DNA of 64,000 nucleotides from Natronococcus amylolyticus DSM 10524 (GTDB lineage Archaea > Halobacteriota > Halobacteria > Halobacteriales > Natrialbaceae): the NCBI RefSeq assembly GCF_000337675.1, contig NZ_AOIB01000015.1:31060-95059 (forward strand), read 5' to 3'. A model generated the notes under the pieces. It saw only the letters and a list, made by a program, of their open reading frames with translations. It was not told the DNA's origin and made no database searches. The number at the start of each line of letters is the position of its first letter. The first letter of the stretch is position 1. The position numbers were made by a program, and so were the translations under genes. Of this stretch, positions 34,427 to 42,183 are shown piece after piece.

Positions 34427-35518
34427 ATGGACTCACGCATCCGCGAGCACGCCGAAATTATCGCGAACCACTCCGTCGATCTCCAGGAGGGCGACAACGT
34501 CGTCGTCGACGCCCACCCCGTCGCCGAGGACCTGGTCGTCGCCCTTCACGAGGTGATCGGCGACCGCGGAGCAAACCCCGTAACGACCAGTCAGCGAACC
34601 GGCGAGCGACAACAGCGCGCCTACCTTCGCGCGGCCGAGGAAGGGTTCGACACGCCCGAGCACGAACTCGCGCTCATCGAGAACACTGACGTCTACATCG
34701 CGATTCGAGCGAGCGACAACGTCACCCAGACCAGCGACGTCGACCCCGAGACCCAGGCGGCGTACCGACAGGCCCACCAGCCGATCCTTGAGGAGCGTCT
34801 GTCGACCCGGTGGTGTCTCACGCAGTTCCCGGCGCCCGCGAACGCCCAGCTCGCCGAGATGAGCACCGAGGCCTACGAGGGGTTCGTCTGGGACGCCGTC
34901 AACAAGGACTGGGAGGCCCAGCGCGACCACCAGGCGAACATGGTCGAACTGATGGACGCCGGCGAGGAGATCTGCATCAAAAGCGGCGATACGACCGACG
35001 TCACGATGTCGATCGACGGCAACCCGACGATCAACGACCACGGCGAGCACAACCTCCCCGGCGGCGAGGTCTTCACCGCACCCCAGCCCGACTCCGTCGA
35101 GGGCGAGGTGCTGTTCGACATGCCGCTGTACCACCAGGGTCGGGAGATCACGGACGTCTACCTCGAGTTCGAGGGCGGCGAGGTCGTCTCGCACTCGGCG
35201 GCGAAAAACGAGGACGTGCTGACGAACGTCCTCGAGACCGACGATGGCGCTCGGCGGCTTGGTGAACTCGGCATCGGGATGAACCGCGACATCGATCGGT
35301 TCACGTACAACATGCTGTTCGACGAGAAGATGGGCGATACGGTCCACATGGCGGTCGGCCGGGCCTACGACGATACCGTCGGCGAGGGCAACGAAGCCAA
35401 CGAGTCCGCCGTCCACGTCGACATGATCGTCGACATGAGCGAGGATTCGGTGATCGAGATCGACGGCGAGGTCGTCCAGCGAGATGGCACCTTCCGGTTT
35501 GAGGAAGGCGGCGTTTGA
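34427..35518 (+). CDS. M29-family aminopeptidase (AmpS/AmpT-like)
   Basis: 363 residues. M29 peptidases bind two metals with a cluster of Glu, His, Tyr and Asp. Here LPGGEVFTAP carries the first Glu, EGEVLFDMPLYHQG follows, ELGIGMN comes before HMAVGRAYDD, and HVDMIVDM ends the set. It trims peptides in the cytosol. The ATG is at 34427, and no neighbouring gene suggests a specific pathway. Confidence 0.9.
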   Translation: MDSRIREHAEIIANHSVDLQEGDNVVVDAHPVAEDLVVALHEVIGDRGANPVTTSQRTGERQQRAYLRAAEEGFDTPEHELALIENTDVYIAIRASDNVTQTSDVDPETQAAYRQAHQPILEERLSTRWCLTQFPAPANAQLAEMSTEAYEGFVWDAVNKDWEAQRDHQANMVELMDAGEEICIKSGDTTDVTMSIDGNPTINDHGEHNLPGGEVFTAPQPDSVEGEVLFDMPLYHQGREITDVYLEFEGGEVVSHSAAKNEDVLTNVLETDDGARRLGELGIGMNRDIDRFTYNMLFDEKMGDTVHMAVGRAYDDTVGEGNEANESAVHVDMIVDMSEDSVIEIDGEVVQRDGTFRFEEGGV

Positions 35519-35534
35519 GCGGCAGCGAAAACGC

Positions 35535-35635
35535 CGAAATACCGAGCGGTGAGTACCGCGAACCGTGAGGAGGGCGAGGCCTGAGCGTAGCGAAGGCCTC
35601 GAATCGGAACGGCGAGCATCGCGAGCCGTGGAGAA
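35535..35635. repeat. Two degenerate palindromic repeats, intergenic
   Basis: Two copies of a unit of roughly 25 nt: ACCGAGCGGTGAGTACCGCG followed by AACCGTGAG, and GAACGGCGAGCATCGCGAGC followed by CGTGGAG. The second (35607-35629) matches the hairpin at 6788-6810 except for one base. Between and after them are shorter AGCGTAGCGAAGG-like relatives. Confidence 0.65.
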
Positions 35636-35749
35636 AGGCGAGGACTGAGTGGAAGGAACTCGAGTCGAAACCGTGCTCTCATGACCTCCGCGGAGAGGGA
35701 ATGCGGGTCGAAGCGACAGATCGAGGATCGATGGCAGGGTTCGTGCATC

Positions 35750-35760
35750 GCGTTTATGGT
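35750..35760 (+). promoter_or_regulatory. TATA box for the universal stress gene
   Basis: CGTTTATGG lies about 28 nt upstream of the ATG at 35783. Confidence 0.5.
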
Positions 35761-35782
35761 TCGGAACTGGGTAGAGGAACGT

Positions 35783-36196
35783 ATGGCAGTACTCGTCGCA
35801 TACGACGGTTCGGCGTCGGCACAGAAGGCCGTAGAGTACGCGTTCGACTCCCACGCCGACGAGGAGATCGTCCTGCTGCGCGTCGTCGAGGCTGCGGACG
35901 GCTCGACCGAGGCCGGCGTCAATCTCCTGCAGGAAGCGCTCCGTGACCGAGAGCAAGAGGCTTCGGGCTCCCTCGAGGACGTCACGGAACCGCTCGATAC
36001 GAGCGAGACCGAGTTTCGAACCGAGACAGCCGTCGGGAAACCCGAGCGCGAGGTCGTGGCCTTCGCCGAGGAACACGACGTCGACCACATCGTCATCGGC
36101 AGCCACGGCCGGGAGGGCGTCTCCCGGGTCCTGCTCGGCAGCGTCGCCGAGAAAATCGTCCGCCGCGCGCCGGTTCCGGTAACCGTCGTTCGCTGA
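35783..36196 (+). CDS. Universal stress protein (UspA family)
   Basis: 137 residues. VAYDGSASAQKAVEYAF opens the fold. GSHGREGVSRVLLGSVAEKIVRRAPVPVTVVR is the ATP-binding G-2x-G-9x-GS motif, so nucleotide binding is likely. It was chosen over the longer frame (35681) because of the TATA spacing and the typical Usp start. One of many Usp paralogues expected in haloarchaea. Confidence 0.93.
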   Translation: MAVLVAYDGSASAQKAVEYAFDSHADEEIVLLRVVEAADGSTEAGVNLLQEALRDREQEASGSLEDVTEPLDTSETEFRTETAVGKPEREVVAFAEEHDVDHIVIGSHGREGVSRVLLGSVAEKIVRRAPVPVTVVR

Positions 36197-36205
36197 TCCG
36201 AGAGT

Positions 36206-36700
36206 TCAAACGACCTCGAGGTCACCGAGCTGGATTCGTGGCTGGTGCTCGCAGATGTAGGTCGCCATCTCGTCAGTCGCGGTAAACGCGAGCGTCTCGG
36301 TCGCTCCCGTGTCGGCGACGACGTCGGTGGCGTACTCCCCGATTCGTTCGTCGGCCCGGTCCCAGATCGCCAGGTTGTGTTTGACGTTGTCCCGATTCTC
36401 GACGGAGATCTCGTACGATCGGTCCTCGAACAGCACCAGCGTCGGGTTCTCGACGCGGTCGATATGTGCGGGTTCGACCCCGACCCAACCGCCGACATAG
36501 GCGTCGAGGTGGATCTCCGCGACGTCCCGCCACGTGTCGGGGTGGGTGTCGTTCTCGAGCGTTTTGGCCTCGTCGACAATCGGCTCGTCGCCGTCGTCTT
36601 CCGCGTCCTCGTCGGACCCGACGCAGCCGGCTACGAGGACCGCTCCGGCAGTACCGAGCGTCGAAAGCAATCGCCGTCTGCTAGTCCCGACTACGGCCAT
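36206..36700 (-). CDS. Cupredoxin-like lipoprotein (halocyanin-related)
   Basis: 164 residues from the ATG at 36698-36700. RRRLLSTLGTAGAVLVAGC (lipobox) is followed by an acidic linker. The C-terminal cupredoxin region has NVKHNLAIWD (first His) and YICEHQPRIQLGDLEVV (Cys and second His). The usual axial Met is absent (IQLG), so the copper site, if present, is unusual or degenerate. Located outside the cell membrane by signal. Confidence 0.75.
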   Translation of the reverse strand: MAVVGTSRRRLLSTLGTAGAVLVAGCVGSDEDAEDDGDEPIVDEAKTLENDTHPDTWRDVAEIHLDAYVGGWVGVEPAHIDRVENPTLVLFEDRSYEISVENRDNVKHNLAIWDRADERIGEYATDVVADTGATETLAFTATDEMATYICEHQPRIQLGDLEVV

Positions 36701-37004
36701 ACCGGAGGGAGGGGCCGAGAGTGAATAAGCACCGACCCAACGTTCGGAAGCGGGCGACACTCGCCGAAGACGACGAGTTGCACTCGAATACTACTCCGTG
36801 CCGTGACGCAAGTTCGGTCCGGAAGGATGTAGCTTCCCTTGATATGCAGGCTCAAGCGGTTCACCACGGACTGGCTTAGGCTGGCATCCGGAGAGAAAAA
36901 AAGGACGTCGTCCGACGGTTCGACGGACCACGCCCGACTGCAGCACCGGCCCGACGACAGCCCGTCCGAGGGTCAAACGACCGCAGCCCAACGGAGAACC
37001 CCCT
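36701..37004. other. Intergenic region
   Basis: 304 nt. It holds the lipoprotein promoter (36720-36731) and a stretch near 36820-36900 with small inverted repeats (GGAAGGATGTAGCTTCC). A run of A residues follows at 36893-36901. No gene is called. Confidence 0.45.
36720..36731 (-). promoter_or_regulatory. TATA box for the cupredoxin lipoprotein
   Basis: The minus strand reads GCTTATTCACT, about 26 nt upstream of the ATG. Confidence 0.5.
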
Positions 37005-38090
37005 ATGAAAACTAGCCTCGAGGTGGAGTACTGGGTCATCGACGACAACGGCGACCTGGTCCCACCCGGAACACTGCTCGACGTCGCGGAGGGGATCGAC
37101 CCCGAATTCGTCGAGCCGATGCTCGAGATCAAGACCACCCCGTGTACGTCGATGACCGAACTCCGCGAGGAGTTCCTCGATCGGATCGAGCGCGTCGTCG
37201 ACGCGGCACGCGCACAAGACAAGCGACTCGTTCCGCTGGCGACCCCGCTGTACGCCTCGCCGGCCGAGATACCGTACCGCGAGAAGCGAGGGACCGAGCT
37301 CCAGCGTCGGATCGTGGGACCGACGTTCGACGACGCTCGCGTCTGTGCCGGCACCCACATGCACTTCGAGCAGTCGAACGTCGCCGATCAGCTCAACGCC
37401 TTGACGGCGATCGACCCCGCGTTCGCCCTCGTCAACAGCTCGTCGCACTACCGCGGCGAGCGGATCGCCGCGTGTGCACGCCCCTACCTCTACCGGCGTT
37501 CGTGTTACGACGCCTGTCCGGAACAGGGCCAGCTCTGGCCCTACGTCGACAGCGTCGCCGAGTGGGAACAACACCTCGAGGACGCCTACGAGACGTTCCG
37601 CGAGCGCGCCCTTGAGCGCGGCGTCGAGCCGGACGAGTTCGACGCCGAGTTCGATCCGTACGAGGCGGTCTGGACCCCCGTTCGGTTGCGGAAGGCGATG
37701 CCGACCGTCGAGTGGCGATCGCCGGACGCGGCCCTGCCGAGTCAGGTGCTTCAACTGGCCGAGGCGGTTCGATCGATCGTCACCCACGCGGATGCCCGCG
37801 GGACCGTCGTCGCCGGCACCGAGCCGTCGGCCGACGCCACCGGCGAGGAAATGCCCCTTCCCGAGTTCGAAACCGTCGAAACGGTCACTGACGCCGCGAT
37901 CCACGACAGTCTCGAGAACTCGAGCGTACGACGCTACCTGCGGAAGTTGGGGTTCTCCCCCGAGGAGTACGATCCGCTCGCGGACCGACTGCCCGACTCG
38001 CGGGTGACGAAACGCCAGGCGAAGCGGCTGCGACTCGAGGCTGCAAGGCAGCTCGAGATCGATCTCGACCAGTCGCGCGTTCGCGCTTAA
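37005..38090 (+). CDS. gshA: GCS2-type glutamate-cysteine ligase
   Basis: 361 residues from the ATG at 37005; no in-frame start lies further upstream. SLEVEYWVID, ARVCAGTHMHFEQ, NSSSHYRGERIAACARPYLY and VEWRSPDAALPSQVL match the GCS2/YbdK family. Haloarchaea use gamma-glutamylcysteine as their main thiol. The enzyme would make it, but YbdK-type enzymes can have other acceptors, so the assignment is family-level. Confidence 0.8.
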   Translation: MKTSLEVEYWVIDDNGDLVPPGTLLDVAEGIDPEFVEPMLEIKTTPCTSMTELREEFLDRIERVVDAARAQDKRLVPLATPLYASPAEIPYREKRGTELQRRIVGPTFDDARVCAGTHMHFEQSNVADQLNALTAIDPAFALVNSSSHYRGERIAACARPYLYRRSCYDACPEQGQLWPYVDSVAEWEQHLEDAYETFRERALERGVEPDEFDAEFDPYEAVWTPVRLRKAMPTVEWRSPDAALPSQVLQLAEAVRSIVTHADARGTVVAGTEPSADATGEEMPLPEFETVETVTDAAIHDSLENSSVRRYLRKLGFSPEEYDPLADRLPDSRVTKRQAKRLRLEAARQLEIDLDQSRVRA

Positions 38091-38129
38091 GCTCTGTTTT
38101 GCCGGCTCCAGGCCGACTACGATCGATCG

Positions 38130-39314
38130 CTACTGTTGCTCGAGCCACCGCCGTCCGGTTCGAAGATCGGTCGGGATCTCGTCCCCGAACGACCACCGCG
38201 TGCGTCGTCCCGTACAGGGGTTTCCCATCGCGACTTCAATCTCCGGCGAGCCGCCCTCGAAGACGGCCGCACTCGCCGTCGTCAGTTGGCCGAAGGCGTG
38301 CGGTTCGTCCGTTTCGGGTTCCGGATGCCGGCAGATCGAGTCGTCACCGGGGCCGTTCTCGTGATCCCGTGCAACCGTCCAGAGCTCGTCTCGGCCGGGA
38401 TACCCGCTTCCGTCGAGCAGCGACAGTGTCCTGCGTCGCCGCCTGAGCGAACTCTCGGTCTCTGTCGACGACGACAGCACGAAGTGGTTCGTTCGCGCGA
38501 CGACGGGCGCGTCGTCGGCAGCGATTTGCTCGGTAGCCGGGTCGATCTCGAGTAAGACGGCATCGGTGTCGTCGGCGAGAAACAGCGTCTGTCCGCACAG
38601 CTGACGGGTCGGGACGGACTCGAGCAGCGCCCGGGCCTCCTCGACGGTGGCACACTCCTCTAGCACGACCCGGATGACGGTTCCGTTGCGGAGCTGGTTC
38701 TCGGGATCGACGTCGTCTCGCTTGCTGTCGATGTAGGTGTTCGCCGCGACCAGTCCCCGATCGTTGACTCCCTTGAAGATGGAGATGGTTCCACAGGTGT
38801 CGACCGTCAGAAACCCGTAGTAGTCGCCGATCGGCGGTTGTTCGACGATCGACTTCGGACGGGTTCCTCGGCCCGCGATATCCCGGTTCTTGAGGACGAG
38901 CGGTCCACCGGATGCCGAATCGGTGCCGATGTCGACTGGGGTCTCGGACTCCGACGGCGGGGCGACGAGCACGTTCGTACACCCCTTCGGATTCTTCTCG
39001 GAACGGCCCTCTCCGTCGGCCAGCTCCTCGCAGAGTTCCGAGTACGCGAAGACGTACGTCTCGTAGACAGCCGAATCGACGTCGAACGCCGCGGCCATCG
39101 CCTCGTACGCCCGGCGGTGGCGATCCGGCAGGCTCTCGCGGCTCCGTCGGGCGTACTCGAGCAGCGCCTCGAGTTCGATCCCCTGCTCGTCGATTTCGGA
39201 TTCGAGCTCATCGATGGCCCACTCGACGGCCTCCCGCTCGGTTTCCGCGCGCCGTCGAGCCTGTTCGGCGAACGTCTCCGCGCCGGTGACCGTCTCGGCG
39301 GTCGGTTCGTTCAT
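38130..39314 (-). CDS. C45-family autoproteolytic acyltransferase/hydrolase
   Basis: 394 residues from the ATG at 39312-39314. A helical N-domain of about 100 residues precedes PKGCTNVLVAPP. Cys112 is the predicted N-terminal nucleophile released by self-cleavage, as in isopenicillin acyltransferase and related Ntn hydrolases. Downstream motifs DYYGFLTVDTCGTISIFKGVNDRGLVAAN and ARTNHFVLS fit the family. The substrate is unknown. It is convergent with the glutamate-cysteine ligase gene, which may or may not be relevant. Confidence 0.85.
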   Translation of the reverse strand: MNEPTAETVTGAETFAEQARRRAETEREAVEWAIDELESEIDEQGIELEALLEYARRSRESLPDRHRRAYEAMAAAFDVDSAVYETYVFAYSELCEELADGEGRSEKNPKGCTNVLVAPPSESETPVDIGTDSASGGPLVLKNRDIAGRGTRPKSIVEQPPIGDYYGFLTVDTCGTISIFKGVNDRGLVAANTYIDSKRDDVDPENQLRNGTVIRVVLEECATVEEARALLESVPTRQLCGQTLFLADDTDAVLLEIDPATEQIAADDAPVVARTNHFVLSSSTETESSLRRRRRTLSLLDGSGYPGRDELWTVARDHENGPGDDSICRHPEPETDEPHAFGQLTTASAAVFEGGSPEIEVAMGNPCTGRRTRWSFGDEIPTDLRTGRRWLEQQ

Positions 39315-39850
39315 ACCCGTGACTGCGACTCGAGCATGTTGTATCGGCTGCCTGCATAGGCGACCGACCCGCATCAGTCCGAGTAAGCGAGTCCCACGAA
39401 TCGACCGGACTACCCGCAGCGATCACGACGGGAGCCGAGCCCGGGCAGTCGTCCGGCGTTCGCGCAGGTAGCATACGGTTATTTCGGTCCGAGAAACGAA
39501 AGAGCCGGACCATAGAGACGTCAGTACCGATCAGTGTCTCGAGAGGCCAGCGATCGGATAGCCTATACAGTTAGGTTTCGTGTCTGGTTTATCCGGTTAT
39601 CAAATCGTTCGTGATGATACAACTGGTGCTACTGAGCGGTTGCGGACACGCCGCAGGACGCTACGACCCCTGCACGATCCAATCGGACGTTGCGATTGGC
39701 GGGCTTCGATCCTGGCGGTTCGTGATGCACTCCTCGTGTTCGCTCGTCGCAGAATTAGCGGGCACGATGGGATTTGAACCACGCCCGAGAACCTGCGCGA
39801 GCGCAGAACCTCGGTCTCAATTAAATCCCACGTCCGGTTCGCTCACTGTA
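39315..39850. other. Non-coding region before tRNA-Arg, with a tRNA 3'-end copy
   Basis: 536 nt. The first part carries the promoter of the C45 gene and no clear gene. The last 92 nt hold the repeat module at 39759-39829. An open frame at 39611-39889 ends in a translated tRNA sequence and is discounted. Confidence 0.6.
39759..39829 (-). repeat. Hairpin module carrying a copy of the tRNA-Arg 3' end
   Basis: Read on the minus strand: an inverted partial T-arm (39821-39832), then the hairpin CCGAG/CTCGG with inner stem CTGCGC-GA-GCGCAG (39785-39814), then GGCGTGG leading into a 22-nt exact copy of the tRNA-Arg 3' end (39759-39780 against 39851-39872). An outer stem GGGATTT/AAATCCC (39769-39775, 39823-39829) encloses everything. 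Confidence 0.8.
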
Positions 39851-39925
39851 CGGGCACGATGGGATTTGAACCCACGACCGTCGGATTAGAAGTCCGACGC
39901 TCTTTCCGGACTGAGCTACGTGCCC
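39851..39925 (-). tRNA. tRNA-Arg (anticodon TCT)
   Basis: The acceptor GGGCACG/CGTGCCC closes the cloverleaf. The D-arm contains AGCTCAGTCCGGAAAGAGC. The anticodon stem GTCGG/CCGAC encloses CTTCTAA-type loop bases with anticodon TCT. The T-arm is GTGGG-TTCAAAT-CCCAT. There is no intron and no encoded CCA; the discriminator is G. Confidence 0.95.
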
Positions 39926-40155
39926 TCGAGTACGAGTCGTCCATCGAGCGATATAAGCGGTTGGGATTCGGCTGCCTGCGAAAAGCGTGCGGATAGCGAC
40001 CACCACGTCGCCCCGCTGTCGTGACACACCATGGTTTTCCGGCGGTCAAACCTCACGCCGGGTACTCGTGACATACGCGTGGCTATCGGTCCGAGCGGCT
40101 CGAAGGTCGAAAAGGGAAAGACCCAAACTGACGTCAGCCCACTGCGTCAGCCTGT

Positions 40156-40644
40156 TCAGTCGTCCCCGAGAGCGTCGTCGTCGTCCTCGTCGTCGTCGCC
40201 GAGGTCGTCATCGTCGTCTTCGTCGTCATCCATGACGTCATCGTCCTCGTCGTCATCCATGACGTCATCGTCCTCTTCGAGGCCGTCGTCCTCGTCATCC
40301 ATGGCGTCGTCGTCTTCCATGGCGTCATCGTCGTCTTCGAGGTCGTCGTCCATGGCGTCGTCATCATCTTCGAGGTCGTCGTCCTCGTCGTCGTCCATGG
40401 CGTCGTCGTCGTCTTCGAGGTCGTCGTCCTCGTCGTCATCCATGGCGTCGTCGTCGTCTTCGAGGTCGTCGTCCTCGTCATCCATGCCGTTCTCATCGTC
40501 CATGCCGTTCTCGTCGTCCATCCCGTTCTCTTCGGGATCGTCTTCGAGGTCGTCTTCTTCCTCGTCGTCGGCACAGCCAGCAATTGCCGCAACCATACCA
40601 GCACCGACCGCCATCGTGAATTTCCGTCTATCGAGTTTTGCCAT
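40156..40644 (-). CDS. Extremely Asp-rich repeat lipoprotein
   Basis: 162 residues from the ATG at 40642-40644. MAKLDRRKFTMAVGAGMVAAIAGC is a signal with a lipobox Cys, so it is likely exported and lipid-anchored. From residue 25 on the chain is nearly all Asp, Glu, Met and Ala. It holds GMDDEN-type hexamers and three units of a 15-residue motif (LEDDDDAMDDDEDDD; 45-bp DNA period). It has no fold by homology. A role in cation binding or the surface charge layer is speculative. Confidence 0.75.
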   Translation of the reverse strand: MAKLDRRKFTMAVGAGMVAAIAGCADDEEEDDLEDDPEENGMDDENGMDDENGMDDEDDDLEDDDDAMDDDEDDDLEDDDDAMDDDEDDDLEDDDDAMDDDLEDDDDAMEDDDAMDDEDDGLEEDDDVMDDDEDDDVMDDDEDDDDDLGDDDEDDDDALGDD

Positions 40645-40672
40645 AGTACGCGTCTGTCCCGAAGACCGGGCT

Positions 40673-40684
40673 GGTAAATAACGG
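40673..40684 (-). promoter_or_regulatory. TATA box for the Asp-rich lipoprotein
   Basis: The minus strand reads CGTTATTTACC about 34 nt upstream of the ATG. Confidence 0.45.
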
Positions 40685-40982
40685 GTACACTCCGTTTCGA
40701 CGGTTGGTTTCGATTTAAATGAGTTCTGAGGTGACCAGTTCGACTCGATAAACGGTTGCGAACACGCCCGCTGTTTCGCAACTGAAAGCACGACCGGTCG
40801 TCGTTCCGACTCTACCGGCCATCCTGAGACCCGCATTTTCCCTCCGAGGACCACTGTGCTGCCGGGAGAAGGGGACATAACGGACGACCTACACCGGTTC
40901 ATAATGAGGTTGTTTCACAGCAACCGGGGTCGACATCCGCGGTCGACTGCGTGTTTCGAGCGATGCTCGCGACGAACACAGC

Positions 40983-40992
40983 CCTTATGCAC
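40983..40992 (+). promoter_or_regulatory. TATA box for the UPF0200-UPF0201 pair
   Basis: CCCTTATGCA lies about 28 nt upstream of the ATG at 41015. Confidence 0.45.
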
Positions 40993-41014
40993 GTCTCGAC
41001 GGTACGTTCGTCCG

Positions 41015-41602
41015 ATGCACGTCATCGGAACGGTGGGACTGCCCGGAAGTGGCAAGGGCGAGGCCGCCACCGTCGCGCGCGAGGAAGGGATTCCCGTCGT
41101 GACGATGGGCGACGTCGTCCGCCAGGAGACGACCGACCGCGGATTGGATCCCGCGAAAGACCACGGGGGCGTCGCCCGGGCACTCCGCGAGGAGAACGGC
41201 CCGGCGGCGATCGCCGAACGCTCGCTGCCGATGATCGACGACCGCCTCGAGGACCACAAGGCCGTACTGGTCGACGGACTCCGATCGGGCGTCGAGGTCG
41301 ACACCTTCGAAGATCGGTTCGGCGACGCGTTCACGCTCGTCAGCATCGAAGCGCCCTTCGACGTGCGAGCCGAGCGTATCGACGCGCGCGGACGGGATGC
41401 CGGCGCGAACGACGGCGGCGAACCCCTCGAGAAACGCGACGAGCGCGAGCGCGGATTCGGGATGGACGACGCGATGGACCGCGCCGACGTCGTCATCGAG
41501 AACACCGACTCGCTCGAGGCGTTTCACGAGCGAATCCGGACGATCATCCGCGAGGAAGCGGGCGAGAGCGACGAACAGGAAACCGAACCCCACCAGTCAT
41601 GA
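41015..41602 (+). CDS. UPF0200 family P-loop kinase-like protein
   Basis: 195 residues from the ATG at 41015. GLPGSGKGEAATVA is a P-loop like that of adenylate and dephospho-CoA kinases; VVTMGDVVRQET and VLVDGLRSGVEVD are the corresponding substrate and Walker B regions. The archaeal UPF0200 family has no settled reaction. Its stop overlaps the next start (ATGA), so the two proteins are probably made together. Confidence 0.85.
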   Translation: MHVIGTVGLPGSGKGEAATVAREEGIPVVTMGDVVRQETTDRGLDPAKDHGGVARALREENGPAAIAERSLPMIDDRLEDHKAVLVDGLRSGVEVDTFEDRFGDAFTLVSIEAPFDVRAERIDARGRDAGANDGGEPLEKRDERERGFGMDDAMDRADVVIENTDSLEAFHERIRTIIREEAGESDEQETEPHQS

Positions 41603-42012
41603 CCCAGATCTACAGCGTCGATGTCGAGATCACCGCGCCAGTGTACGACACCGAGGTAACCAGCCGCGTCGCCGACGCCGTTACGAACCTCTTCCCGAAC
41701 GCCGACCTCGAGGAGGAGTTCGGCGAGATCAGAGGCGAAGTCCACTCATTGGATCACTTCTCGGAGCTGCTCCACCGACAGGAGATCCTGGACACCGCCC
41801 GCGGGGAGTTCTTCGGGAACCGAGAGGGCGACGCCTTCTCGTTCGCGTTAAAAAAGCAGGCGGCGTTCGAGGACCGGGTCAACTTCTCGGTCGGCGAACC
41901 GGACGAACTCGGCGAGATCGCCGTCCGCGTTCGCGTCCACGAACCCGACGTGGAGAGCTACGTCGACCACATCGCTCCCCCGACCGAGGACGGCCGACCC
42001 GTCGACGCCTGA
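41599..42012 (+). CDS. UPF0201 family protein (RNA-binding-like)
   Basis: 137 residues. It matches the archaeal UPF0201 family, an ancestral-type beta-alpha-beta fold: VDVEITAPVYDTEVTSRVADAVTNLFPNA and HFSELLHRQEILDTARGEFF are the conserved parts. It is translationally coupled to UPF0200 by a 4-nt overlap. The function is unproven; fold similarity to ribosomal protein L5 suggests RNA binding. Confidence 0.87.
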   Translation: MTQIYSVDVEITAPVYDTEVTSRVADAVTNLFPNADLEEEFGEIRGEVHSLDHFSELLHRQEILDTARGEFFGNREGDAFSFALKKQAAFEDRVNFSVGEPDELGEIAVRVRVHEPDVESYVDHIAPPTEDGRPVDA

Positions 42013-42183
42013 CCGGAGCCCGGATCGGTCTCGAACGGTCAGAGCCTAGTTCATCCGACCGAACGCGAGCTCGGACCGGAGATACCGAGAGCGGTCCAGT
42101 CGACTCTCGACGAGACCGGAAGGAAACGATCGGTTTACTAGCTATCTAGGTCGAAACCTGTTCTCGAGCGAGCGCTGCGAGAT

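Larger units (their letters stand above)
40645..41014. other. Divergent intergenic region
   Basis: 370 nt between the Asp-rich lipoprotein and the UPF0200 gene, each with a TATA box near its start (40673-40684 and 40983-40992). No gene is supported in the centre. Confidence 0.5.

Noticed and set aside
36791-36910. A possible remnant of an IS200/IS605-type element
   Set aside because: The small inverted repeats and the minus-strand ending looked faintly like a TnpB tail, but no transposase motif could be confirmed by eye.
39611-39889. A 92-residue frame ending in a translated tRNA segment
   Set aside because: It reads through the tRNA 3'-end copy and into the tRNA itself; a well-known source of false genes.
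40156-40560. Regular repeats resembling a CRISPR array
   Set aside because: The repetition is a coding tract of Asp-rich units with no unique spacers.
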